Part shown: in pieces, positions 45,762 through 53,770 of the stretch
Layout: every line of letters begins with the position of its first letter
Numbering within the stretch: the first letter of the stretch is position 1
Source of the DNA: an uncultured Bacteroidia bacterium
Lineage (GTDB): Bacteria > Bacteroidota > Bacteroidia > Bacteroidales > UBA932
Assembly: GCA_902780455.1 (NCBI GenBank)
Contig: CACZFO010000001.1
Location: 62,001-126,000 of the forward strand
Reading direction: 5' to 3'
DNA: 64,000 nt
Notes under the pieces: model-generated
Databases searched by the model: none
What the model was told of the DNA's origin: nothing
The model's input: the letters and a program-made list of their open reading frames with translations, nothing else
Position numbers and translations under genes: made by a program

Positions 45762-47534
45762 CTAGAATTTGGAAATGATTTCCTGCATTTCTTCCTGGGT
45801 TTCACACCCGATGAGAGTGCGGATACGGCGCTTTGTCCTGCCCACGCTGTCTTTGTCTATACCAAGCACACGTCCTATTTCCTTGTTATCCAGCCCAAGG
45901 AAAAGCAGAACGGCAACTTTCTCGTAGGTAGGGGTTGCCTTGCGGCCGAGAGCCTGGTTGAAGTTTGAGAAGAAAGACATATGGACGGCAGTAAACCTCT
46001 CACGGAATTCTATCCACTGGTCTTCATTTGAGAGGTCCTGTGGATTCCCGCTTTCTTCCTCCATTCCTTTTTTCTTGAGTCCTTCAGTCATCCTGTCAAG
46101 CTGTGAAGTGGCTGCGGCAGCCTGTTTCTGCTCATGCTGGCGCGCTATCCTGCGGTGTATCTTTGTCCTGAACCGCTTCCTTGATGCAACCATCAGGCCT
46201 ATGATGCCAAGAAGCACCACAATCAGGACTATCAGCCATGTCCAGCTGCGTCTTGTCTTCTTTTCCTGGCTGACTGTGTTTATGTCGTTCTGTATCTGGA
46301 GAAGTTCATGTTCCGTCCTGGTTTTCAAAAGCTCCACATCCTGTTTCGAGGCCTGTATCCTTTCCTGCAGCATCTGGAGTTTTCTCTTGCATATGGAGGC
46401 GCTGTCTTCCTGCCCCAGGTCTTCAAAAGAGCGGGCTAGTTCATCGTAGACTTTTGTCTGAAGCAAGGCAAACCTCCTGGTGGTGGCATAGCGCCTGGCC
46501 TGCTTGAGTTCAGATACTGCCTTTTTTCCGTCTCCGGTTCCCATCTGAAGCCGCCCCAGACCAAGATATGCGTTGATTATGTCGGAGGTGTCTTTTGCCC
46601 CAAGGGAGGTTTTCAGATAATTTTCCAGATTCTCCCGAGCCTGTGCAAACTGCTGCCACTTGGCCTGCACCATGCCGGTTTTTCCAAGCGCCCTTTCTTT
46701 CAGTCTGGAAACTGAAAATGATATTTTTTGGTCGGCGATGCTGTCAGATGCAACTGAAAGCATGTTTTCAAACATGGTTGAACTGCTGTCCCACTGGTTT
46801 ATCTCCATGTAGGATGAACCTACGACATCCATGATGGAGAGTCTTTTGAGGGTATGCTCTTCGGAGGAGTCTTCCGGCTGGTCTTCCAAGAACATGTTGC
46901 CGTACTTTATGGCATCTCTCCAGTCTTCAGCCTTGAAGAAAGTGCAGGCCAGGTCATAAAACTCATCGGCTGAGTAATAATCCCTTTCGCGATCTTTTTT
47001 CTGGAGCAGGTCTATGGCCTTCGTGTCATAGATGGCGGAACGCAGCGGTTCTGCTGAAGTGAGTTTTGCCATCATCATGTAAAGTTCGGCCAGCAGGGTC
47101 TGGTCATTGAGTTCCGCTGCCTTTCTGAGGGCGTTTATTCCTTCTGACTCCAGATACTCCTGCTTGTCGGACTCATACAGCATCTTGCCATATACCTCGA
47201 ACAGTGTATTGCGGACGTCCACCCTGGTAGACGGATTGTTCCTGGCATATTCTCTAAGGGCGTTTACGGTACCAAGGAAATCCATGTAGGACTCCTGGAA
47301 ATTCTCTGAGGTGTCTGCCTGTTTCCTTTCAGAAAGAGAGTCCAGATAATAGGCCCTGCATACGGAAGTCTGGCTCTGGTCTGCGGTTTTCCAAGCTTCT
47401 ATAATGCCGGAGATATCCTTGTCCGCCCCCGTGTCGGAACATGCGGACAAAACAAGTAAAAAGGCGGACAGCATCCCGGAAATAATGATTCCGGAGATGC
47501 CGCCCAAAGCTATCTTAAAAATATTATTTTTCAT
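45762..47534 (-). CDS. Membrane-anchored TPR protein with C-terminal HTH (signal-transducing regulator)
   Basis: 590 aa from ATG 47534; a TTG 12 bases upstream is less likely. The N-terminus has a hydrophobic segment ending in LSAC, a possible lipobox. TPR-like repeats fill about residues 60-400, then a coiled-coil stretch, one membrane helix (about 428-448, SWTWLIVLIVVLLGIIGLMV) and a cytoplasmic tail. That tail carries a LuxR-like HTH: LFLGLDNKEIGRVLGIDKDSVGRTKRRIRTLIG. This is a periplasmic-sensor, cytoplasmic-DNA-binding layout known in Bacteroidota. No target is evident. Having both a lipobox and a membrane helix is odd. Confidence 0.78.
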   Translation of the reverse strand: MKNNIFKIALGGISGIIISGMLSAFLLVLSACSDTGADKDISGIIEAWKTADQSQTSVCRAYYLDSLSERKQADTSENFQESYMDFLGTVNALREYARNNPSTRVDVRNTLFEVYGKMLYESDKQEYLESEGINALRKAAELNDQTLLAELYMMMAKLTSAEPLRSAIYDTKAIDLLQKKDRERDYYSADEFYDLACTFFKAEDWRDAIKYGNMFLEDQPEDSSEEHTLKRLSIMDVVGSSYMEINQWDSSSTMFENMLSVASDSIADQKISFSVSRLKERALGKTGMVQAKWQQFAQARENLENYLKTSLGAKDTSDIINAYLGLGRLQMGTGDGKKAVSELKQARRYATTRRFALLQTKVYDELARSFEDLGQEDSASICKRKLQMLQERIQASKQDVELLKTRTEHELLQIQNDINTVSQEKKTRRSWTWLIVLIVVLLGIIGLMVASRKRFRTKIHRRIARQHEQKQAAAATSQLDRMTEGLKKKGMEEESGNPQDLSNEDQWIEFRERFTAVHMSFFSNFNQALGRKATPTYEKVAVLLFLGLDNKEIGRVLGIDKDSVGRTKRRIRTLIGCETQEEMQEIISKF

Positions 47535-47611
47535 ATAACCCTGCAATTCAGGATTTTAAAAACAACGACAATTCTGTCCGCCCTGAATCGCGAGTTAAAT
47601 ATAAGCAAATA

Positions 47612-48265
47612 TTATTCCGCAAAATACTTGATGGTTCTCTTTTCAACCGTGCCGTCATCTCTCTTCCTCTGAGTCCAGTTACCTTTGTCGTCAACGGCGG
47701 TATATTCATAGGAAAAGGAATAGTTCTGCGTTAGTGTGGCATTATCGTTCCCCGAGTAATCCGGATGAACCTCCCTGACTTCTACCTTTATCGGATTCCT
47801 GTCTTTTCCATAGGTGAAGGTATAGTGGTGTTCAGACTCTATTCCCATCATGCCATAAGCGGTGTAGCTGACAACCCTGTCCTGGTCATCATAGGTTATG
47901 TCACCGAAACTGGCCTCCCAGAATCCGACAGTAACCAGCCTTCCCTTTTTGTCGTACCGGCACTCCACGTATTCTTCTCCACCGCCGTCTTCATCGTCGG
48001 TATCCAGCATGAGAACCCTCAGGTCTCCATCCTTTTCCTCCTTGTATTTGATGTCGTTGACAAAAAACAAACCCTCCTTGTTGAAGGTTGGTTTCTGTCC
48101 AATGAAAGTGAATTCTCCGCCCACTTCCTGAAGGTCTATGGATTCTACGTTTCCTGCAACCTCATAGAAGGCGCGGTCTCCAATCGGGTAGTTCTCTGTC
48201 TTTTTGTTCTCGGTGCATGCTGCCGCCATTACAACGGCCAGTGCGGCAATGATAATTCTCTTCAT
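47612..48265 (-). CDS. Hypothetical lipoprotein with YD-like strands
   Basis: 217 aa from ATG 48265, set by the lipoprotein signal MKRIIIAALAVVMAAACTEN (lipobox AAAC) and by a promoter box 25 bases upstream; a longer frame would begin beyond the promoter. The body is beta-rich with repeats such as CRYDKKGRLVTVGFW and ITYDDQDRVVSYTAYG, which resemble YD/Rhs-type strands found in many Bacteroidota lipoproteins. An acidic loop (DTDDEDGGGEE) lies between. No enzyme motif was seen and function is unknown. Confidence 0.7.
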   Translation of the reverse strand: MKRIIIAALAVVMAAACTENKKTENYPIGDRAFYEVAGNVESIDLQEVGGEFTFIGQKPTFNKEGLFFVNDIKYKEEKDGDLRVLMLDTDDEDGGGEEYVECRYDKKGRLVTVGFWEASFGDITYDDQDRVVSYTAYGMMGIESEHHYTFTYGKDRNPIKVEVREVHPDYSGNDNATLTQNYSFSYEYTAVDDKGNWTQRKRDDGTVEKRTIKYFAE

Positions 48266-48290
48266 AGGTAAGTTGTTTGTAAGTGCAAAA

Positions 48291-48298
48291 CAAATATA
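48291..48298 (-). promoter_or_regulatory. TAnnTTTG promoter element for the YD-like lipoprotein gene
   Basis: TATATTTG on the minus strand, 25 bases before ATG 48265. It is downstream of tRNA-Ser, which reads the same way. Confidence 0.55.
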
Positions 48299-48360
48299 CA
48301 CAAACTCTGACAAAAATGGTAAAAAAGAAAAACGCACACCGGGTGGCATGCGTTTAAATG

Positions 48361-48448
48361 CGGTGAGGGCGAGATTCGAACTCGCGGAACCGAAAACCGG
48401 TTCGGCAGTTTAGCAAACTGCTGGATTCAGCCACTCTCCCACCTCACC
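48361..48448 (-). tRNA. tRNA-Ser (anticodon GCT)
   Basis: An 88-base class II tRNA with a long variable arm. Acceptor GGTGAGG pairs with CCTCACC, the anticodon stem GCAGT/ACTGC encloses TTGCTAA with anticodon GCT, the variable arm is GAACCGG-TTTT-CGGTTC-like, and the T loop has TTCGAAT. Discriminator G is at 48361. The CCA end is not encoded, in contrast to tRNA-Pro in the same window. Confidence 0.95.
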
Positions 48449-48493
48449 GTGGATTGTTTCCTGAATCAAATGGACTGCAAATATAACATTTTT

Positions 48494-50509
48494 TCAATAA
48501 ACCGCTTCAACAGATATTTTTTTGTCTGAAATATCTTTCAGTTTTTCAGCCAGTGCGTTAGCTTCCTTCTGCGATGAGAAAGGCCCCGCAATGAACTTGA
48601 AGCCATCTTCTGCTGCGATCTTGGCCACATCCTTGCCACCGGAAGAAAGAACTTTCATGAGGTTGGATTCAAGGCTGGAGGCTGTGGTGTATACGCAGAC
48701 ATTGAACGCAGAGGCCTTGCCGTCTTTCTTGGTTTTGGAAGAGGCCTCGGTTTTCCTTGCGGAAGCCAGAGGTATGGCCCTTCCGTCCTGGAAGGCTATG
48801 ATGGAGGCGGAAGCAAAACCGGCCTTCTTTACGCGGGCAAGCTGCCTGGAGGCATCTGCATAGGAAGAGAAGGCGCCTGCACTGTAGATGAAGCGTCCGC
48901 CGTCTTTTCTTTCAAAGACCGGAGAAATGCCCTTGAAGGATTTTTCATCCAGATGCTTTGTGGAAGATGTGAGCTTTATCTGGTATTTCAGGCCGTCGGG
49001 AAAATCGTTGAGGTCTGCCATTGTGGTCTTTTTCTGGATCTTGAAGGTGAGGTCTGCCTTTGATTTGGCCTTTTCAATCCTGAAATTCGGATCGGAGACA
49101 ACCTTGGCGCGCTTTTCAAGGATCGTGTTGAAGTCTATGTCTTCAGGATCATCACCGCCGTTGTCTTCTGCCTCGGCGGCAAGTTCATCTGAAGAAGAGA
49201 AGAGGGTGTTCTCCGGAACGGACACGCCGGTGGAAAGGAAGATGTCCTCTATCCTGCGGATTTCAGCTTCAGCCTGGCGGATCTGGTTTGCTGTGTTGAG
49301 GGCGGCGCTCTCGCTTTCCGATATGGTCTTGGCAACCATTTCCAGAGAATCTCTCATAAGCTCGAGGTCTATGCTGTCCTTTTCAATGGCAATCCTTCCC
49401 TCAAGGGCGGAATACAGGCTCCTGAAACGGTCCTGTCTGGACTGAAGCTGCTGCTGGTTCTTCTTGAGCTGCCTGTATGCGAGAACCGTCTTGGTATATC
49501 TCTCCGTGATCTGACGGGTGTTGGGGTCCATTTCTGAAATGCCGGTCTTGCGGTCTACCCCGGCCAGGGCTTTGTCCACGCTTGCGGAAGCAATGGAATC
49601 CCTCTGCCTCTGGGTGAGGTTGGAGGAGGCCCTGAGCCTGGCTATCTCATAGGTTTCCTTCGGAGTTGCCGGGTGTTTGACCGGATCGCTCTCAAACTCC
49701 ACCACGTAGCAGACGATCCTTGTCGTGGAGTACATGCGGTTTGTAGGATCGTTGAACAGCCTGTTTGAAGAAAAGGCCGCGTACTTTCCGTCAGGAGTTA
49801 TGTAGAAGAACAGGTCATCTCCGGGAGAAGAGTACGGGAATCCCATGTTCTGGGCCAGGCCCCATTCTTTCAGGTCTTCGTCCCAGTAGCTTACGTAGAG
49901 GTCGTATCCTCCTGCCCCGTAGTGTCCGTTTGAAGAGAAGTAGAGGCGCTTTCCGTCTGAAGAAATGAACGGGAATATGTCGTTGCCGCCGCTGTTGACA
50001 TTCTTGCCAAGTATCTCGGACTGTCCCCAGGTTCCGTCTTCCTGCTTGTGGGAAACAAAGATGCTCCACTTGCCGGAGTTGTCACGGGCGCTGTAATACA
50101 GGGTGTTTTTGTTTTCAGGTACGAAGAGGGTGTCGCTGAAGCTTCCGGAAGCGTCTGTCCTGAGGGTGAAGTGCCCGATGCTGCTGATATCGGGATAATG
50201 GAGGAAGAAGTCTTTTTTGTCAAGGGTTTTCCTCGTTACCACCGTAGGGGTGGATACATAATGGAGCATTGCCTCTCCGTTCTGGCAGGCAATGGCCTTC
50301 AGTTCAAGACGGTTCCTGTCTTCCGGCTGGGCGGTGCGGGCCATCTGCAAATAGATTTCAGCAGCCCGGGAGAACTCGTAAACCCGGTACAGCGAGTCGG
50401 CCTTTCTCTCGTTCTGGAGGGCGCCGTCAGACTGTGTTTGCCCCGCCGCCTTATTGCATGGCAGCAGGCAGGAACATATGATAATTGTCAGCGATATAAA
50501 CTTGTTCAT
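48494..50509 (-). CDS. PD40 beta-propeller protein with SPOR-like C-terminal repeats
   Basis: 671 aa from ATG 50509; a longer frame upstream crosses the promoter. A signal peptide (1-24) is followed by a TPR-like pair and a WD40-like/PD40 propeller (about 115-290) with repeats such as NDIFPFISSDGKRLYFSSNG and DDLFFYITPDGKYAAFSSN. A long coiled coil (about 330-450) follows. The C-terminus has two SPOR-like units with matching FIYSAGAFSSYADASRQL and FKFIAGPFSSQKEANALAEKL segments. Such proteins act at the envelope; the SPOR-like part suggests peptidoglycan contact. The lack of an OmpA domain separates it from Pal-like PD40 proteins. Confidence 0.76.
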   Translation of the reverse strand: MNKFISLTIIICSCLLPCNKAAGQTQSDGALQNERKADSLYRVYEFSRAAEIYLQMARTAQPEDRNRLELKAIACQNGEAMLHYVSTPTVVTRKTLDKKDFFLHYPDISSIGHFTLRTDASGSFSDTLFVPENKNTLYYSARDNSGKWSIFVSHKQEDGTWGQSEILGKNVNSGGNDIFPFISSDGKRLYFSSNGHYGAGGYDLYVSYWDEDLKEWGLAQNMGFPYSSPGDDLFFYITPDGKYAAFSSNRLFNDPTNRMYSTTRIVCYVVEFESDPVKHPATPKETYEIARLRASSNLTQRQRDSIASASVDKALAGVDRKTGISEMDPNTRQITERYTKTVLAYRQLKKNQQQLQSRQDRFRSLYSALEGRIAIEKDSIDLELMRDSLEMVAKTISESESAALNTANQIRQAEAEIRRIEDIFLSTGVSVPENTLFSSSDELAAEAEDNGGDDPEDIDFNTILEKRAKVVSDPNFRIEKAKSKADLTFKIQKKTTMADLNDFPDGLKYQIKLTSSTKHLDEKSFKGISPVFERKDGGRFIYSAGAFSSYADASRQLARVKKAGFASASIIAFQDGRAIPLASARKTEASSKTKKDGKASAFNVCVYTTASSLESNLMKVLSSGGKDVAKIAAEDGFKFIAGPFSSQKEANALAEKLKDISDKKISVEAVY

Positions 50510-50548
50510 TTCTGCTCTTATGGTTTGAAAGGAGCCAAATGGCTGTAA

Positions 50549-50556
50549 CAAAGGTA
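50549..50556 (-). promoter_or_regulatory. TAnnTTTG promoter element for the PD40 protein gene
   Basis: TACCTTTG on the minus strand, 39 bases before ATG 50509. Confidence 0.5.
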
Positions 50557-50585
50557 TGAAATACTTTTTTTTTACGAAAAAATTG

Positions 50586-50593
50586 TACATTTG
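50586..50593 (+). promoter_or_regulatory. TAnnTTTG promoter element for secDF
   Basis: TACATTTGCA on the plus strand, 29 bases before the secDF ATG. Confidence 0.6.
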
Positions 50594-50622
50594 CATCCTA
50601 TTATCAAAAATGAACTAAAAAA

Positions 50623-53600
50623 ATGCAAAACAAAGGGCTCTTTAGAGTATTGGCAATCCTGATCGCTCTTGCCTGCCTGTATCAGCTTTCTTTTACATGG
50701 GCAACAAGGAATCAGGAGAAAAAGGCGGCGGTTTATGCAGAGAAAGCCGCTGAGGCAGAGAAGCTTAAGCCGGAGTTTGCCCAGGTTTCCAACCTTGATC
50801 AGGCATATTTTCTGGACTCTGTCATCAAAGTAAAAAACAGATATTACCTTGACTCTGTAGCTGACAAGAAAGTCTTCTTGGGCAACACCTACAAGCAGGT
50901 AAAGGAAAAAGAAATAAAACTCGGCCTTGACCTTAAGGGCGGAATGAACGTGATGATGCAGGTGCAGGTAAAGGACCTTATAAAAGCCCTTTCCAACAAC
51001 AACCAGTCTGAAGAGTTCGTCAAAGCCGTAGAGCTTGCTTCCCAAAGGGAGGTTACAAGCCGTCAGGACTTCATAACCCTGTTTGAGCAGGCGTGGGACG
51101 AGGTGGCTCCGGGAAAGCCGATGGCTTCCGTATTCTCCACCTACGAGATGAAGGACAAAATCAAGAGCGGAAGTTCCAATTCTGAAGTCATCTCAGTGAT
51201 AAGGAGCGAGGCGGAAAGCGCCATCGCCAACTCGTTCAACGTACTTCGCAGCCGTATAGACCGTTTTGGAGTTACCGCTCCGAACATCCAGAGGCTTGGA
51301 AACTCAGGAAGGATCCTTGTTGAACTTCCTGGAGTCAAGGAGCCAGAGCGTGTAAGAAAGCTCCTCCAGGGAACTGCATCACTGGAATTCTGGCCTACTT
51401 ACGAGTATCCTGAAATCAGCGACCAGATATTTGCCGTTGACGCACTGCTCAAGAGGCTCAACGACGACACTCCGGATGAAGGACAGGCCGATACCACAGT
51501 TGCCGCTTCTGATTCTACGAGCCTCGCACAGGCAGTGAAGGAGCAGCTGGGATCTACAGACTCTCTTTCTACAGACCAGATTGCAATGCTCAAGGAGCAT
51601 CCTCTTCTGGCAATCCTCAGGCCTAACGACTATGGCAGGGGAGCGCTGATGGGATATGCACACTACAAGGATACCGCAGTTATCAACAAGTATCTGAAGA
51701 TGCCTGAGGTTAAGGCAGCACTTCCTTCAGACCTGGTTCCTATGTGGGGCGTCAAGCCTACCGACCAGGCAGGAACTATATTCGAACTCGTTGCCATCAA
51801 GTCTACAAGGGACGGAAAGGCCCCTCTGGACGGAAGCTGCATCAACGATGCCAGCATTTCATACAGGGAGCAGGGCGGTACTCCTACCGTAAGCATGGCA
51901 ATGAACCCTGACGGAGCCAAGACATGGGCAAGACTCACTTCCGACAACGTAGGACGCAGCGTGGCTGTCGTACTTGACGGTATGGTTTACTCATATCCTA
52001 ATGTAAACGAGCCTATCACCGGAGGCCGCAGCGAGATTTCCGGCCACTTCACCATCGAGGAGGCAACAGACCTTGCAAACGTGCTCAAGTCCGGTAAGCT
52101 TCCGGCACCGGCAACCATCCTCCAGGAGCAGGTTGTAGGTCCTTCACTCGGACAGGAGTCTATCAACGCAGGTATGATATCATTCCTGATAGCATTCCTT
52201 CTGGTACTGCTGTACATGCTGTTCTTCTATCGCGGAGCCGGCGTGGCAGCCTGCATAGCCCTTATCTGCAACGTGGTATTCCTTCTTGGAGCCCTGATTT
52301 CAATAGGAGCCGTCCTCACCCTTCCTGGTATTGCCGGTCTGGTATTGACCCTGGGTATGGCCGTAGACTCCAACGTTATCATATACGAAAGAATCAAGGA
52401 AGAGCTGCGCAGCGGAAAACAGCTCAGGCTTGCTATCAAGGACGGTTACAACAACGCATACTCTGCAATCCTTGACGGTAACATCACGACCATCATCGTA
52501 GGTATCGTGCTGGTTATTTTCGGAACCGGTCCGATTCAGGGATTTGCTACAACCCTGATCCTCGGTATCATTACCTCCCTGATCACTTCAATCTTCATAA
52601 CAAGACTTTACTTTGAAGGCCGTCTTGCCCGCAACAAGAACATTACCTTTGAAGGAAAGGCTACAAGGAAGTTCCTTACCAACACCAAGATAGACTTCAT
52701 CGGCATGAGGAAGACCACTTATGCTATTGCCGCAGTGGTTGTGCTCACCTGCCTTGCATTCATCTTTGTAAAGGGATTCTCCTACGGTGTAGACTTTACC
52801 GGAGGCCGTACCTATGTTCTCCGCTTTGACAAGCTCGTTGGAGCAGAAGACGTAAGGAAGGCAGCCGTTGCCGAATTCGGAGGAGAGAGCGTTGAGGTTA
52901 AGCAGTTTGGTTCTGGCAGCCAGATGAAACTCACAACCAAGTACAAGATCAACGACAACTCACAGGAAGTAGACCAGGAAGTAGAGAGCAAACTCTATAA
53001 CGCCCTCAAGGGATTCTTTGAGACCCCTCTGACCCAGGAGCAGTTTACTACTACGGTAGACAATCCTAACGGTATCGTAAGTTCCGACAAGGTTGGTCCT
53101 ACAATCGCAAACGACATGAAGAGAAAGGGTGTTTATGCTGTGATCATAGCCCTGATAGCAATCTTCCTCTACATTGCCGCCAGATTCTCCAACTGGTCAT
53201 GGGGTGCCGGTGGTGTTGCAGCTCTTGCACACGACTCCATCATCGTGATCGGATTCTACTCTATCTTCACCGGAGTGCTTCCGTTCACTCTGGATGTAGA
53301 CCAGACATTCATTGCCGCGGTTCTGACAATCATCGGTTACTCAATCAACGATACCGTGGTTATCTTCGACCGTATCCGTGAATACAAGAGGCTTTATCCG
53401 AAGAGAAGCCTCAGGGAGAACATCAACGGTGCCGTCAACAGCACTCTTGCAAGAACCTTCAATACTTCCGGAACTACATTGGTAGTATTGCTGGCTATCG
53501 CGATCTTCGGTGGTGATACCATCCGCGGATTTGCAGTTTCCCTTGCAATCGGTGTTATCGTAGGTACATTCTCATCTGTATTCATCGCTACTCCTATAAT

Positions 53601-53646
53601 GTATGACATCAACAAGAAAAAGGTTGATGCACCTGTAAAGAAGTAG
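50623..53646 (+). CDS. secDF: Protein translocase SecDF fusion
   Basis: 1007 aa. The SecD half (about 1-620) has one N-terminal helix, the periplasmic P1 domain starting KEIKLGLDLKGGMNVMMQV, and five more helices with LPGIAGLVLTLGMAVDSNVIIYERI. The SecF half (about 640-1007) has FSYGVDFTGGRTYVLRF and the matching helical block AVLTIIGYSINDTVVIFDRIRE. Together they use the proton gradient to pull secreted proteins through SecYEG. Fusion is usual in Bacteroidota. A charged AEKAAEAEKL stretch follows the first helix. A terminator lies after the stop. Confidence 0.96.
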   Translation: MQNKGLFRVLAILIALACLYQLSFTWATRNQEKKAAVYAEKAAEAEKLKPEFAQVSNLDQAYFLDSVIKVKNRYYLDSVADKKVFLGNTYKQVKEKEIKLGLDLKGGMNVMMQVQVKDLIKALSNNNQSEEFVKAVELASQREVTSRQDFITLFEQAWDEVAPGKPMASVFSTYEMKDKIKSGSSNSEVISVIRSEAESAIANSFNVLRSRIDRFGVTAPNIQRLGNSGRILVELPGVKEPERVRKLLQGTASLEFWPTYEYPEISDQIFAVDALLKRLNDDTPDEGQADTTVAASDSTSLAQAVKEQLGSTDSLSTDQIAMLKEHPLLAILRPNDYGRGALMGYAHYKDTAVINKYLKMPEVKAALPSDLVPMWGVKPTDQAGTIFELVAIKSTRDGKAPLDGSCINDASISYREQGGTPTVSMAMNPDGAKTWARLTSDNVGRSVAVVLDGMVYSYPNVNEPITGGRSEISGHFTIEEATDLANVLKSGKLPAPATILQEQVVGPSLGQESINAGMISFLIAFLLVLLYMLFFYRGAGVAACIALICNVVFLLGALISIGAVLTLPGIAGLVLTLGMAVDSNVIIYERIKEELRSGKQLRLAIKDGYNNAYSAILDGNITTIIVGIVLVIFGTGPIQGFATTLILGIITSLITSIFITRLYFEGRLARNKNITFEGKATRKFLTNTKIDFIGMRKTTYAIAAVVVLTCLAFIFVKGFSYGVDFTGGRTYVLRFDKLVGAEDVRKAAVAEFGGESVEVKQFGSGSQMKLTTKYKINDNSQEVDQEVESKLYNALKGFFETPLTQEQFTTTVDNPNGIVSSDKVGPTIANDMKRKGVYAVIIALIAIFLYIAARFSNWSWGAGGVAALAHDSIIVIGFYSIFTGVLPFTLDVDQTFIAAVLTIIGYSINDTVVIFDRIREYKRLYPKRSLRENINGAVNSTLARTFNTSGTTLVVLLAIAIFGGDTIRGFAVSLAIGVIVGTFSSVFIATPIMYDINKKKVDAPVKK

Positions 53647-53668
53647 GAACGGCAGTTTGAAAGCAAAG

Positions 53669-53704
53669 AACCGGGGAGTTGATAACTTCCCGGTTTTTCT
53701 TTTA
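53669..53704 (+). terminator. Rho-independent terminator after secDF
   Basis: A 12-bp stem (AACCGGGGAGTT / AACTTCCCGGTT, one G-T pair) with a GAT loop, followed by TTTTTCTTTT. Confidence 0.85.
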
Positions 53705-53734
53705 CAAAAAAGGGAAGTGCCTATGTCTTTTTTG

Positions 53735-53742
53735 TAAATTTG
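53735..53742 (+). promoter_or_regulatory. TAnnTTTG promoter element for rnr
   Basis: TAAATTTG, 28 bases before the rnr ATG and directly after the secDF terminator. Confidence 0.6.
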
Positions 53743-53770
53743 TGGTTGCACAAATAATAAGGAATAAAAT

